From Actinacidiphila sp. DG2A-62 (GTDB taxonomy: Bacteria; Actinomycetota; Actinomycetes; Streptomycetales; Streptomycetaceae), in the NCBI RefSeq assembly GCF_035825295.1, contig NZ_JAYMGI010000002.1:3663001-3727000 (forward strand): a DNA stretch of 64,000 bases, in the 5' to 3' direction. Shown piece after piece: positions 8,927 through 16,739 of this stretch. Positions within the stretch are counted from its first letter, which is position 1, and each line of letters starts with the position of its first letter. The notes beneath the pieces were generated by a model. That model saw only the letters and a program-made list of their open reading frames with translations. It was not told the origin of the DNA and ran no database searches. The position numbers were made by a program, and so were the translations under genes.

Positions 8927-9633
8927 GGCGGCCCGGCGGCCAAGACCACGGCGACGGCGACGGCGACGGGGCCTGGCTGGAGTGCCTGGGCGCGGTGGTC
9001 GGCCCGGAGCCCTTCGGGCCCGGCGGGCTGCTGGAGTTCCGCTGGGCGAACGGCTCACGGTTCGCCGTGCCACCGCAGCGCTGCGTCTCGGTGACGGCGA
9101 CCCCGGTGGCCGCGGGGCCGCGCGGGGCCGGCAGGACGAGCGGGGACGGCCCGACGGGCAGGACGGGCGCGCCGCGCGGGGACGGCGACGCGCGCGGGCA
9201 CGGCGAGGTGCCCCGGACCGGCGGGACCGGCGGAGGCGGCGGGGACGGCAGGACCGACGGGTCCGGCGGGGACGGCGGGGAAGGCGGGTCCGGCGGGGAA
9301 GGCGGGGACGCGGACGGCCGTGCGGGCCTGCGGCTGACGTTCCGCTTCGAGCCGGGCGGCGGTCCCGAGCACGTCACCGGCCATGTCGCCGTCGTCCTGT
9401 TCGTCGCGCCCCGACACGCGGCGCGCGCACGGGAGTTCGTCAAGCGGCTGACCGCCGGCCACGGCATCCGCGGCGTCGTGGACGCCGCTCCCCCGGCTCC
9501 GCGGGCGCCGGCGCCGGCGCCCGCCACGCCGGCGCCGGCGGACAGCGGGCCGTGGCTCAGCTCGCCCGCCTCGCACGAGACGGAGGCGCTTTTCGCCTGG
9601 GTGGCACGGCGGCTGGCGGACACGGACGCCTGA
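8923..9633 (+). CDS. Unknown protein with central Gly-rich linker
   Basis: GTG 8923 overlaps the VWA stop (GTGA). The 236-residue protein has a short N-terminal beta-rich module (LECLGAVVGPEPFGPGG ... LEFRWANGSRFAVPP), a collagen-like Gly/Asp/Arg-rich linker of about 65 residues, and a C-terminal module (LRLTFRF ... HVAVVLFVAPRHAARAREFVKRL). No family is recognised. Tight coupling to the VWA gene implies a role in the same complex. Confidence 0.6.
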   Translation: MRRPGGQDHGDGDGDGAWLECLGAVVGPEPFGPGGLLEFRWANGSRFAVPPQRCVSVTATPVAAGPRGAGRTSGDGPTGRTGAPRGDGDARGHGEVPRTGGTGGGGGDGRTDGSGGDGGEGGSGGEGGDADGRAGLRLTFRFEPGGGPEHVTGHVAVVLFVAPRHAARAREFVKRLTAGHGIRGVVDAAPPAPRAPAPAPATPAPADSGPWLSSPASHETEALFAWVARRLADTDA

Positions 9634-9638
9634 GCCGT

Positions 9639-9698
9639 ACCGGAGGCGGCGGGACCGGAAGCCGCGGGACCGGAGGCGGCGGGACCGGAGGCGGCGGC
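9639..9698. repeat. Four 15-bp tandem repeats
   Basis: The unit ACCGGAGGCGGCGGG occurs four times in tandem with few substitutions. It lies between the Gly-linker gene and the zinc-ribbon gene and resembles the coding of the Gly-rich linker, so it may have arisen by slippage. Confidence 0.6.
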
Positions 9699-9753
9699 GC
9701 GAAGGACCGGCCGCGGACCGTGGAAGAGGGAGCGGAAGAGGGAGGGGAGCGGG

Positions 9754-11085
9754 GTGGCCGAGGCGACATGGCGGTGTCCGGCGTGCGACACGTACAACGG
9801 CGTCGCCCTCGGCGCGTGCGACATCTGCGGTACGGCCAGGCCGGCCACGCCCGCGCCCGGCGGGAAGCACCCGGACCGCGCGGACCGCGCGTCCGCGGCC
9901 GACGCGCCCGGACCCGCCGCCGAGCCGAAGCCCGCGCATACGGCCTCCTCGGCACCGAAGCCGAAGCCCACGCCGAAGCCGGCGTCCACGCCGAAGTCCA
10001 AGCCTGCGCCCAAGCCCAAGTCCCCGCGTCCGCCCGGGTTCGCGCCCGTGCCCGCGCCGACCTCGCGCGAGCTGCTGGAAGGGCTGATCCGCGACCCGGC
10101 CGCCTTCGGCGGGGTGCGGGCCACGCCCGAACTCGCCGCGGTGCTCCCGGAGTTGTTCCATCCCGACGGGCGGGTGCGGCGGGAGATCAGCGGCCTGGAC
10201 GGCCTGCTGCCGCCGCCCGGCTCCGGCGCGACCGGGAGGAGGACGCCGCCGAAGCCGCCGGCGAGGAGGACGCCCGCCGAGAAGGCGCCCGCGACGCCCG
10301 CTCCCGCGCGGACCGTCCCGATGCGGACCGTGCCGAAGCGCAAGACCGCGGCCGAGCGGCGCGCAGCAGCAGCGTCGACCGGTTCCACCGGCTCCGCCGC
10401 TTCGACCGCTTCGGCCGCGCCGGCCGCCGGGACCGCCTCCAGGACGTCCCGAGCCGCCGCCCCGCCCAGAACCGGCGCGCGCGGCGGCGCCCCCGGCGGG
10501 GCGCCCGGGTACACCACCGCCGACACGGTCATCGGCTGCTGCTGCGCGCTGCTGCTGCTCGCCGCCGTCGTCACCGGCATCGTCGCGCTGGTGCTGAACG
10601 CCGGCGCCGTCGCCCACTTCTTCTCCCACCTCGGGCACGCCTCGCACGCCTCGCACGCCGCGTCCCCGCCCGCCGCGCCGACGCCCGGCGGGACCGTCGC
10701 GCCCGGCACGCCCTGCCCGGCCGCGCTCACCGCGCTCATCGACGCCGACCCGATCGACGGCGCCCTGGGCCACACCGGCAAGGGCGCCACCCTCGCCGCG
10801 GTCTACCAGCGCCACGACGGCCAGGAGGAGTACGCCTTCTGCCGGACCTCCGACGGCACCCTGCTCTACTTCGGGCGGACGGTCGGCAAGCCGTACGAGG
10901 GCACGCCCGCCGGCGCCAAGGCGATCAGCGGCGGCTACGAGGTCGACTACCCGCGCGACGGTACGAGTTTCCGCTTCACCGGCGGCAAGGTGACCGCGTA
11001 CAAGAAGGACGCGAAGCAGTGGGACCGGGTGATCGTCCCCGAGCCGGGGCTCGCCGCGGGGGCCGCGCCGTCGGGCGCCTCGTGA
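9754..11085 (+). CDS. Zinc-ribbon membrane protein with extracytoplasmic domain
   Basis: GTG 9754 follows GGAGGGGAG. The 443-residue protein begins with a zinc ribbon (C8-x2-C11 and C22-x2-C25, RanBP2-like spacing). A long Lys/Pro/Ala-rich disordered region, a short helical block (LEGLIRDPAAFGGVRATPEL) and one membrane span (TVIGCCCALLLLAAVVTGIV) follow. The outer domain includes CPAALTALIDADPIDGALG and a YFGRTVGKPYEG segment. It closes the signalling operon and could link the cytosolic kinase/phosphatase complex to the envelope. The function is inferred from position only. Confidence 0.7.
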   Translation: MAEATWRCPACDTYNGVALGACDICGTARPATPAPGGKHPDRADRASAADAPGPAAEPKPAHTASSAPKPKPTPKPASTPKSKPAPKPKSPRPPGFAPVPAPTSRELLEGLIRDPAAFGGVRATPELAAVLPELFHPDGRVRREISGLDGLLPPPGSGATGRRTPPKPPARRTPAEKAPATPAPARTVPMRTVPKRKTAAERRAAAASTGSTGSAASTASAAPAAGTASRTSRAAAPPRTGARGGAPGGAPGYTTADTVIGCCCALLLLAAVVTGIVALVLNAGAVAHFFSHLGHASHASHAASPPAAPTPGGTVAPGTPCPAALTALIDADPIDGALGHTGKGATLAAVYQRHDGQEEYAFCRTSDGTLLYFGRTVGKPYEGTPAGAKAISGGYEVDYPRDGTSFRFTGGKVTAYKKDAKQWDRVIVPEPGLAAGAAPSGAS

Positions 11086-11110
11086 GGGCCGCCGCGCCTA
11101 TTGTCGTGCC

Positions 11111-11512
11111 ATGCAGTCCTACACCATCGGCCAGGCCGCGCGGCTCCTCGGCGTGAGCCCCGACACCGTACGGCGCTGGGCGGACGGCGGGCGGGTCGCC
11201 ACCCACCGCGACGACGCCGGCCGGCGGCTCATCGAGGGGCGCGATCTTGCCGCGTTCTGTGTCGAAATGGCGCAGAACGAACCACAATCCGACGAGGACG
11301 GCGCTCCCCGCACCTCGGTCCGCAACGCCTTCCCGGGCATCGTCACGGCCGTGAAGCTCGGCGACGTGGCCGCGCAGGTCGAGATCCAGTCCGGCCCGCA
11401 CCGGCTGGTATCGCTGCTGACCAGGGAGGCAGTGGAGGAACTCGGCCTGGAAGTCGGGATGCGGGCGACGGCGCGGGTGAAGTCCACGAATGTGCACATC
11501 GACCGCACCTGA
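11111..11512 (+). CDS. HTH plus Mop/TOBE domain molybdate-binding-type protein
   Basis: A 133-residue protein with an excisionase/MerR-like helix-turn-helix at residues 4-50 (YTIGQAARLLGVSPDTVRRW) and a C-terminal TOBE/Mop domain (SVRNAFPGIVTAVKLGD ... VGMRATARVKSTNVHID). Mop domains bind molybdate or related oxyanions. The combination is common in actinobacteria, as a DNA-binding sensor or a storage-type protein. No molybdate transporter gene is adjacent, so its target is unclear. Confidence 0.85.
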   Translation: MQSYTIGQAARLLGVSPDTVRRWADGGRVATHRDDAGRRLIEGRDLAAFCVEMAQNEPQSDEDGAPRTSVRNAFPGIVTAVKLGDVAAQVEIQSGPHRLVSLLTREAVEELGLEVGMRATARVKSTNVHIDRT

Positions 11513-11684
11513 GTCACACCCGTATCTTGCTGCTCGTTGATCTCTCCAATGCCGTCAGTTTCTGTTGAAACGCTGCTTCTTTGCGGCTGGATTGCTTCGT
11601 AAATATGTCGACGGAATGGCCAGGTCGGGCCGCGTACGGGCGGTCAACGACGGCAAATTGGAAGAAGTGCTTCCCCGCCCGGCG

Positions 11685-11738
11685 GCGAAAAATGAGCGTT
11701 CCGGGTGTCCGGGCGCCCTGGGGAGGGAACTTTTTCGC
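11685..11738. repeat. Inverted repeat with A-tract/T-tract arms
   Basis: GCGAAAAA (11685-11692) pairs with TTTTTCGC (11731-11738), and inner GTTCC pairs with GGAAC. The structure lies in a locally AT-richer 380-base intergenic region (11513-11894). It could end the upstream Mop-gene transcript or belong to the leader of the aldo/keto reductase gene. No RNA family is recognised. Confidence 0.4.
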
Positions 11739-11776
11739 ACCGTCACCCGCGCACGCGGCGGGAACCGGAGGGGACC

Positions 11777-11923
11777 ATGGCATTTGTTCCATATCATTGC
11801 CGACGTCATGGGCGACGATCCGCGGCCTCGACCCGCGCGATTGGTCGCTCATTTTCTGCCCGTGCCACCCGACGCCCGGCGGGGAGGTGCGACCGTGAGC
11901 ACACGGTACGCACGCTTCGGTGA
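11777..11923 (+). CDS. Possible small open reading frame overlapping the reductase start
   Basis: ATG 11777 has a strong GGAGGGG four bases upstream and encodes 48 residues, basic and Ser/Arg-rich with no hydrophobic segment. It ends inside the aldo/keto reductase gene in another frame. The good ribosome site is the only support; it could be an upstream frame that tunes reductase translation, or chance. Confidence 0.25.
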   Translation: MAFVPYHCRRHGRRSAASTRAIGRSFSARATRRPAGRCDREHTVRTLR

Positions 11924-13022
11924 GCGCCCGCTGCGCGACCGCCGGTCGGTCCACGCCGTAGCGGCGCTCGCTCCGCAGGCCCCGCAGACGCCGCGGGCCA
12001 CCGTGCGCGACCCGCTGCCGATCGTGCCGCTCGGCTCCAACGGCCCGCTGGTCGGGGCGCAGGGGCTGGGCTGCATGGGGATGACCGAGATGTACGGGCC
12101 GAGCGACCGCACCGAGTCGCTCGCCACCCTCGAACTGGCCCTGGACTGCGGGGTCACCCTCTTCGACACCTCCGACGCGTACGGCATCGGCGCCAACGAG
12201 GAGCTGCTCCGGCCGTTCCTGCGCCGGCACCGCCGCTCCGCGCTGATCTCCACCAAGTTCGGCCTGGTCCGCAGGCCCGGCGATCCGTTCCACCAGGGGA
12301 TCGACAACTCCCCGGGCAATCTGCGGCGTTCGGTCGAGGCGAGCCTGCGCCGGCTCGGCGTCGACTGCATCGACCTGTACTTCGTGCACCGGCTCGACCC
12401 GCTGACGCCGGTGGAGGAGACGGTCGCCGCGATGGCGCGGATGGTCAACGAGGGCAAGGTCTGCCACCTGGGCCTGTCGGAGGTGACCGGCGCGCAGTTA
12501 CGGGCCGCGCACGAGGTGCACCCGATCGCCGCCGTGCAGTCGGAGTGGTCGCTGTTCTCGCGCGATGTGGAGGCCGACGTGGTGCCGGTCGCCGTCGACC
12601 TCGGCGTGGCGCTGATGCCGTCCGCGCCGCTCGGACGCGGCTTCCTGGCGGGCGCGTTCACCGACGCGGGCACGCTGCACGACGACGACTTCCGCCGCCA
12701 GACCGAGCGCTTCACCGGCGCCAACGCCCGGCGCAACGCCGAACTCCTCGCGCCGTTACGGGAGATCGCGGCCGCCCGCGGCGCCACCCCGGCGCAGATC
12801 GCGCTCGCCTGGCTGCACGACCGGACGCGGGTGCACGGCGCCGCGGTGGTTCCGGTGCCCGGCACCCGCAGCGGGGTCCGGCTGCTGGAGAACATCGCCG
12901 CCGTCCGTATGCACCTGACGCCGGCCGAGCTGGCCCGGCTCGACGGCATCGGCCCGCAGGTGGCCGGCCGCCGCGAGGTCGGCCTGGCCTTCGAACGCGC
13001 GGGCCGGGCGGGATACCACTAG
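11895..13022 (+). CDS. Aldo/keto reductase
   Basis: GTG 11895 follows GGGGAGGTG and gives 375 residues. The AKR catalytic tetrad is present: FDTSDAYG (D91, Y96), ISTKFG (K121) and YFVHRLDP (H165). GLGCMGMTEMYG near residue 58 and the C-terminal VPVPGTRS and LLENI blocks for NADP(H) phosphate binding are typical of the AKR13-like group. It reduces aldehydes or ketones with NADPH in the cytosol; the substrate is unknown. The first 40 residues are an unusual Arg/Pro-rich extension, so translation may start later. A strong terminator lies about 195 bases after the stop. Confidence 0.88.
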   Translation: MSTRYARFGERPLRDRRSVHAVAALAPQAPQTPRATVRDPLPIVPLGSNGPLVGAQGLGCMGMTEMYGPSDRTESLATLELALDCGVTLFDTSDAYGIGANEELLRPFLRRHRRSALISTKFGLVRRPGDPFHQGIDNSPGNLRRSVEASLRRLGVDCIDLYFVHRLDPLTPVEETVAAMARMVNEGKVCHLGLSEVTGAQLRAAHEVHPIAAVQSEWSLFSRDVEADVVPVAVDLGVALMPSAPLGRGFLAGAFTDAGTLHDDDFRRQTERFTGANARRNAELLAPLREIAAARGATPAQIALAWLHDRTRVHGAAVVPVPGTRSGVRLLENIAAVRMHLTPAELARLDGIGPQVAGRREVGLAFERAGRAGYH

Positions 13023-13216
13023 CCGCGCCCGCGCCCGATCCCGCAACCCCCGTCCCCGACGCACAGCTGCACCCGGGTCGCACCGCCGAGGCGGCGGCCC
13101 CCGTGCAGCGCGGCGGGGGCGTCGCCGTGTCGGGCCCCGCCACGCCGGGAGAGCGGCGAAGCAGGTGGCGCGGGGCGCTGACGGGCCGCTCACCGGCCCA
13201 GCGACGGGTGGGCCGG

Positions 13217-13253
13217 ACGCCCCGCGCGGGTCCTGCGCGGGGCGTTTCCTTTT
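13217..13253 (+). terminator. Rho-independent terminator
   Basis: ACGCCCCGCGC (13217-13227) and GCGCGGGGCGT (13235-13245) form a perfect 11-bp stem with a 7-base loop, followed by TTTCCTTTT. It ends the aldo/keto reductase transcript just before the next promoter. Confidence 0.8.
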
Positions 13254-13299
13254 GACAGCTCTGGAATGCTGTTCCACCATGGGAATGGAACGACATTCC
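13252..13299 (+). promoter_or_regulatory. Promoter with two overlapping operator-like inverted repeats
   Basis: TTGACA (13252-13257) is a perfect -35 element, with CACCAT 17 bases downstream as a possible -10. Two related inverted repeats overlap it: TGGAA-N5-TTCCA (13262-13276) and GGAATG-N6-CATTCC (13282-13299). This arrangement indicates a repressor acting on the FAD monooxygenase gene. No regulator gene is adjacent. Confidence 0.6.
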
Positions 13300-14712
13300 A
13301 GAAGCGGCGTCCGGGCGGCCCGGACCGCCCCGACCCCGCCGGAGGCACCCCATGACCACCCCCACCCCGCACAGCCAGCGGCCCACCCCGCAGAACCACC
13401 GGCCCACCTCGCAGGACCAGCGGCCCACCTCGCAGGACCAGCGGCCCACCCCGCAGGACCAGCGACCCACCCCGCACCCGCGGGCCTCGCGGAGCACCCC
13501 CACCCGCACGTCACGATCATCGGCGCCGGCCTCGGGGGCCTCATGCTCGCCCGCGTCCTGCACGTCCACGGCATCCCGGCCACGGTCTACGAGGCCGAGG
13601 CGTCATCGACCGCGCGCTCGCAGGGCGGAATGCTCGACATCCACGAGCACAACGGCCAGGCCGCCCTCGCCGCGGCCGGCCTGACCGAGGGCTTCCGCGC
13701 CCTGGTCCTGGAGGGCCGCGAGGCGACCCGGGCGCTGGCCCCGGACGGCAGCGTGCTGCTCGACCAGCCGGACGACGGCGGGCACGGCCGCCCCGAGGTG
13801 CAGCGCGGCGCACTGCGGCAGCTCCTGCTCGACTCGCTGCCGGACGGCACGGTCCGATGGGGGCACAAGGTCCGCGGCGTCCGGCCGCTGGGCGAGGGCG
13901 ACGCGGCCGGGTCCGGCGGGTCCGGCGAGGCTGGCAGGTCCCGTGAGGCTGGCGGGTCCGGTGAGGGCCGCTACGAAGTGGTCTTCGCCGACGGCGCGAC
14001 CGTCGTCACCGAGCTGCTGGTCGGCGCGGACGGCGCCTGGTCGCGGGTCCGCCCGCTGCTGTCGGACGCCACACCCCGCTACACCGGCGTGTCCTACGTG
14101 GAGACGTACCTCTACGACGCCGACACCCGGCACCCGGCCGCCGCGAAGGCCGTCGGCGGCGGCGCGATGTTCGCACTCGTGCCGGGCAAGGGCATCCTGG
14201 CCCACCGGGAGAGCGGCGGCGCCCTGCACACCTACGTGGCGCTGGCCAGGCCGCAGGGGTGGTTCGACGCCGTCGACTTCACCGACGCGGCCGCCGCGGC
14301 GGCGTACGTGGCCGGGGAGTTCGAGGGCTGGGCGCCCGAACTCACCGCGCTGATCACCGACGGTGAGACCGCGCCCGTACTGCGTCCGCTCAACACGCTC
14401 CCGGCGGACCACCATTGGGACCGCGTCCCGGGCGTCACGCTGATCGGCGACGCCGCGCACCTGATGATCCCCTCGGGGGAGGGCGCCAACCTGGCGATGT
14501 ACGACGGCGCCCAGCTCGCGCTGTCCCTGGCCGCGCACCCCGGCGACCCCGAGGCGGCGCTGGCCGCCTACGAGCGGGACCTGTTCCCCCGCAGCGCCGC
14601 CGAGGCCGCCGACGCGAGCGAGCTGAACACCCTGATGCTGGGCCCCGACTCCCCCCACGGCCTGATCGCCATGTTTGTCGGCGCCGCGCAGGCGGACCCG
14701 GCCGAGCACTGA
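13279..14712 (+). CDS. FAD-dependent monooxygenase, TetX-like (start region frame-shifted)
   Basis: The coding part has the FAD-binding GxGxxG motif (VTIIGAGLGGLMLARVL), a DG motif in LLVGADGAWSRVRP, and the GD motif in TLIGDAAHLMIPSGEGAN. These place it in the PHBH-type class A flavoprotein monooxygenases related to TetX. The start is in conflict. The best ribosome site (GGAGG 13341, ATG 13352) is in another frame, which encodes QRPTPQD-type 7-residue repeats. The flavoprotein frame has only ATG 13279/13285 inside the operator region. One missing base in the C-run around 13496-13501 would join ATG 13352 to the flavoprotein. The start given is only the longest in-frame one. Confidence 0.75.
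   Translation: MGMERHSRSGVRAARTAPTPPEAPHDHPHPAQPAAHPAEPPAHLAGPAAHLAGPAAHPAGPATHPAPAGLAEHPHPHVTIIGAGLGGLMLARVLHVHGIPATVYEAEASSTARSQGGMLDIHEHNGQAALAAAGLTEGFRALVLEGREATRALAPDGSVLLDQPDDGGHGRPEVQRGALRQLLLDSLPDGTVRWGHKVRGVRPLGEGDAAGSGGSGEAGRSREAGGSGEGRYEVVFADGATVVTELLVGADGAWSRVRPLLSDATPRYTGVSYVETYLYDADTRHPAAAKAVGGGAMFALVPGKGILAHRESGGALHTYVALARPQGWFDAVDFTDAAAAAAYVAGEFEGWAPELTALITDGETAPVLRPLNTLPADHHWDRVPGVTLIGDAAHLMIPSGEGANLAMYDGAQLALSLAAHPGDPEAALAAYERDLFPRSAAEAADASELNTLMLGPDSPHGLIAMFVGAAQADPAEH
13376..13480. repeat. Five 21-bp tandem repeats at the start of the monooxygenase gene
   Basis: The unit CAGCGGCCCACCTCGCAGGAC, with small variations, occurs five times at 13376, 13397, 13418, 13439 and 13460. 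In the ATG 13352 frame each unit encodes Q/H-R-P-T-P/S-Q-D/N. Copy number changes would not shift the frame (21 = 7 codons). Confidence 0.75.
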
Positions 14713-14796
14713 CCCGGGCGGGCGGGGATTCGGAGACGGCCGGACGGACGCGGCGCGCGAGCGGGGGGACGGCCCCTGGGGCTCGCCGGAATTCGG

Positions 14797-14872
14797 TGGT
14801 GCCCCCAACGGGATTCGAACCCGTGCTACCGCCTTGAAAGGGCGGCGTCCTGGGCCACTAGACGATGAGGGC
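14797..14872 (-). tRNA. tRNA-Glu (anticodon TTC)
   Basis: The minus strand folds into a complete cloverleaf: acceptor GCCCTCA pairs with TGGGGGC, the anticodon loop is CTTTCAA (TTC), and the T loop is GGTTCGAATCC. The CCA end is encoded (14797-14799). Confidence 0.95.
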
Positions 14873-14920
14873 TCGTGGGCCGGCCGAGGGGCCTGCTACG
14901 GCGCTTCGGGGACGTTGCGC

Positions 14921-14950
14921 AGCATAGGGGACGGCCAGGGCATTGGGCAA
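14921..14950 (-). promoter_or_regulatory. Promoter of tRNA-Glu
   Basis: On the minus strand TTGCCC (14950-14945) and TATGCT (14926-14921) are 18 bases apart, about 50 bases upstream of the tRNA 5' end. This fits a housekeeping sigma (HrdB-type) promoter. Confidence 0.65.
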
Positions 14951-15006
14951 AACGTATGCGGGCCGGCGGGGCGCGGCTGGCGGCGGGCGGGGGCGGGTCC
15001 GCAGGA

Positions 15007-15042
15007 GGTCCACGGCGAGATCCACGGCGAGGTCCACGGCGG
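15007..15042. repeat. Three 12-bp tandem repeats upstream of the zincin gene
   Basis: GGTCCACGGCGA-like units lie in tandem at 15007, 15019 and 15031, ending 35 bases before the start of the metallopeptidase-like gene. Confidence 0.5.
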
Positions 15043-15076
15043 GTACGGCGCGGGGCCGGCGGGACACAATGGGCGG

Positions 15077-15427
15077 GTGCTGGAGATGACCCGCGAGGAG
15101 TTCGAGGAACTGGTCGGCGAGGCGCTCGACCGTATCCCCGCCGAGCTGACGCGCCTGATGGACAACGTGGCGGTCTTCGTCGAGGACGAGCCCGACCCGG
15201 CCGACCCGGACCTGCTCGGCCTCTACGAGGGCACGCCGCTGACCGAGCGCGGCGAGTGGTACGCGGGCGTGCTGCCCGACCGGATCACCGTCTACCGCGG
15301 CCCCACCCTGCGGATGTGCCGCTCCCGCGAGGAGGTCGTCGAGGAGACGGAGATCACGGTCGTCCACGAGATCGCGCACCACTTCGGCATCGACGACGCG
15401 AGGCTGCACGCGCTCGGCTACGGCTGA
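15077..15427 (+). CDS. Zincin-like metallopeptidase-family protein
   Basis: GTG 15077 begins VLEMTREEFEEL, the usual N-terminus of this actinobacterial family; ATG 15086 is an alternative. The 116-residue protein has HEIAHHFGID near the C-terminus, the HExxH zinc motif of the minimal zincins (formerly DUF1025). Proteolytic activity in this family is assumed rather than shown. It is cytosolic and stands alone downstream of tRNA-Glu. Confidence 0.85.
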   Translation: MLEMTREEFEELVGEALDRIPAELTRLMDNVAVFVEDEPDPADPDLLGLYEGTPLTERGEWYAGVLPDRITVYRGPTLRMCRSREEVVEETEITVVHEIAHHFGIDDARLHALGYG

Positions 15428-15823
15428 GGGACCGGCCCCCGCGGCGCCCCTGCGGCCGAGGCGGGGGCGGAGGCGGGCGGGCGCTGCGCCGAACGCGGCC
15501 CGGGCATGTGCGGGTGCGCGCCGGACGCGGCCCGGGGCGCCGGACGTGGCGCGGGGCGCGGGGCGCGGGCGAATGTTCTGCCGGACGCGTCCCGCCGGGC
15601 GGGCCGGGCGTTGCGCCGGTCGTGGTCCGCGCGGGGCGGGAGCGTGTCCTGGCGGGAGCCGTCGCGTTGGACACGGCGGGTCCGTCCCCGCTCGCCGGCG
15701 CCGTACGCGCTCGCGGTCCGGGGCGCGTACCGCAGCACCCCGCACCGCCCGCACCGCCCGCACCGCCCGCACACCCCGCACCGGCCGCGCCGGCCGCCGT
15801 ACCGAGCCCGAGGTCGCCTCCCC
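15428..15823. other. GC-rich intergenic region
   Basis: No gene with a ribosome site or domain is seen. A 9-bp CCGCACCGC-type tandem repeat lies around 15738-15777. The region presumably carries the promoter of the lipoprotein gene, but no clear hexamers are visible. Confidence 0.4.
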
Positions 15824-16459
15824 ATGCCCGCACCCCAAGCCCGCGTCAGCCCAGGTCCCGGCGCCCGGCCCGCTCCCGACGGCGAGAACGGCGCCGGGCG
15901 CGACGCCGGGAACAACGGCGGGGGCGGCGGCGAGCACGGCGGCCCGGGCCTCGCCGCCGGGGTCAGAGCCGCGCTCCTGGTCACGGTGGTGGCCGCGAGC
16001 GTGGCCGCCTGCGTCAGCGCCGGCAGCCAGTCCGACCCGAAGGCGCCGGGCCCGGCCGCCTCGGCCGCCGCGGGGGGCGTCGGCGGCGGCCGGCACGCCG
16101 GGAGCGGCCACGGCGGCCCGGCCGCGCCCGCGGGCAAGGACCGCATGTCGCCGTCGCCCACCGTCTCCGGCACCGGGACGGCCTCCGTCGACCCGTCCGC
16201 CTCCGCGGCGCACGGCGCGTCCGGCAAGCCGACCGGCCGTTCGTCCTCGCCGGCCCCGGGCGGCCAGGACACCCCGCGGCCCACCGCCCAGTCCTCCCCG
16301 CCCGACACCGGCACGACCGAGGCACCGCCGACCTCCGACGCGCCGCCCACCGGCCCGACCGCGCCGGCCGACCCGCCCTCCGGCTCGGACTCGCCGGACC
16401 CGGGCGCGGGCTCCCCGGGGTCCGGCGGCTCAGGCGGTGCGGGCGGCTCCGGCGGCTGA
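15824..16459 (+). CDS. Putative Ser/Pro-rich lipoprotein
   Basis: ATG 15824 gives 211 residues. A Gly/Pro-rich N-terminus precedes a hydrophobic stretch ALLVTVVAASVAAC that ends in a lipobox-like VAAC, so lipid attachment at that Cys is plausible although the n-region is unusually long. The rest is low-complexity Ser/Pro/Thr/Gly, as in wall-spanning stalks, with no folded domain. Function unknown. Confidence 0.5.
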   Translation: MPAPQARVSPGPGARPAPDGENGAGRDAGNNGGGGGEHGGPGLAAGVRAALLVTVVAASVAACVSAGSQSDPKAPGPAASAAAGGVGGGRHAGSGHGGPAAPAGKDRMSPSPTVSGTGTASVDPSASAAHGASGKPTGRSSSPAPGGQDTPRPTAQSSPPDTGTTEAPPTSDAPPTGPTAPADPPSGSDSPDPGAGSPGSGGSGGAGGSGG

Positions 16460-16550
16460 CCGCGAGCGCCGCACGCAGCCCCGACCGGCTGCCCCCTCAG
16501 ACCTGTGCGCTGTCCCCCACAGCCCTGTCCGCTGCCCCGCACGCTGGTGA

Positions 16551-16580
16551 TTGGCGCAACGGCCCCTCGATGCGTATGCT
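16551..16580 (+). promoter_or_regulatory. Promoter of the DEAD-box helicase gene
   Basis: TTGGCG (16551-16556) and TATGCT (16575-16580) are separated by 18 bases. The predicted transcript would start near 16587 and carry a leader of about 150 bases. Confidence 0.5.
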
Positions 16581-16626
16581 GGTAGATCGTTTGATCCCAC
16601 TTCCATTGCCTGGCGCCTGATCCTAT

Positions 16627-16653
16627 GCGCGCCGAGTGGCGCGTTCCTTTTCT
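16627..16653 (+). terminator. Terminator-like hairpin in the helicase leader (possible attenuator)
   Basis: GCGCGCC (16627-16633) pairs with GGCGCGT (16638-16644) around loop GAGT, followed by the pyrimidine run TCCTTTTCT. Because the predicted promoter lies upstream, read-through here may control helicase expression. It could instead only end an upstream transcript. Confidence 0.45.
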
Positions 16654-16739
16654 CCTGTGGCTGACCGCATCGAGGCGGTTGTAAGCAACCCTCTGGAGCT
16701 GGCGCGTGCCGTAAGTCTTCCGAGAGGTTCACCTTCAGC

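Noticed and set aside
13376..13480. Tandem repeats as a CRISPR array
   Set aside because: Units are contiguous 21-mers without spacers; they are coding-type tandem repeats.
14675..15076. N-terminal extension of the zincin-like protein
   Set aside because: It would run through the antisense of tRNA-Glu; the family starts at VLEMTREEF (15077).
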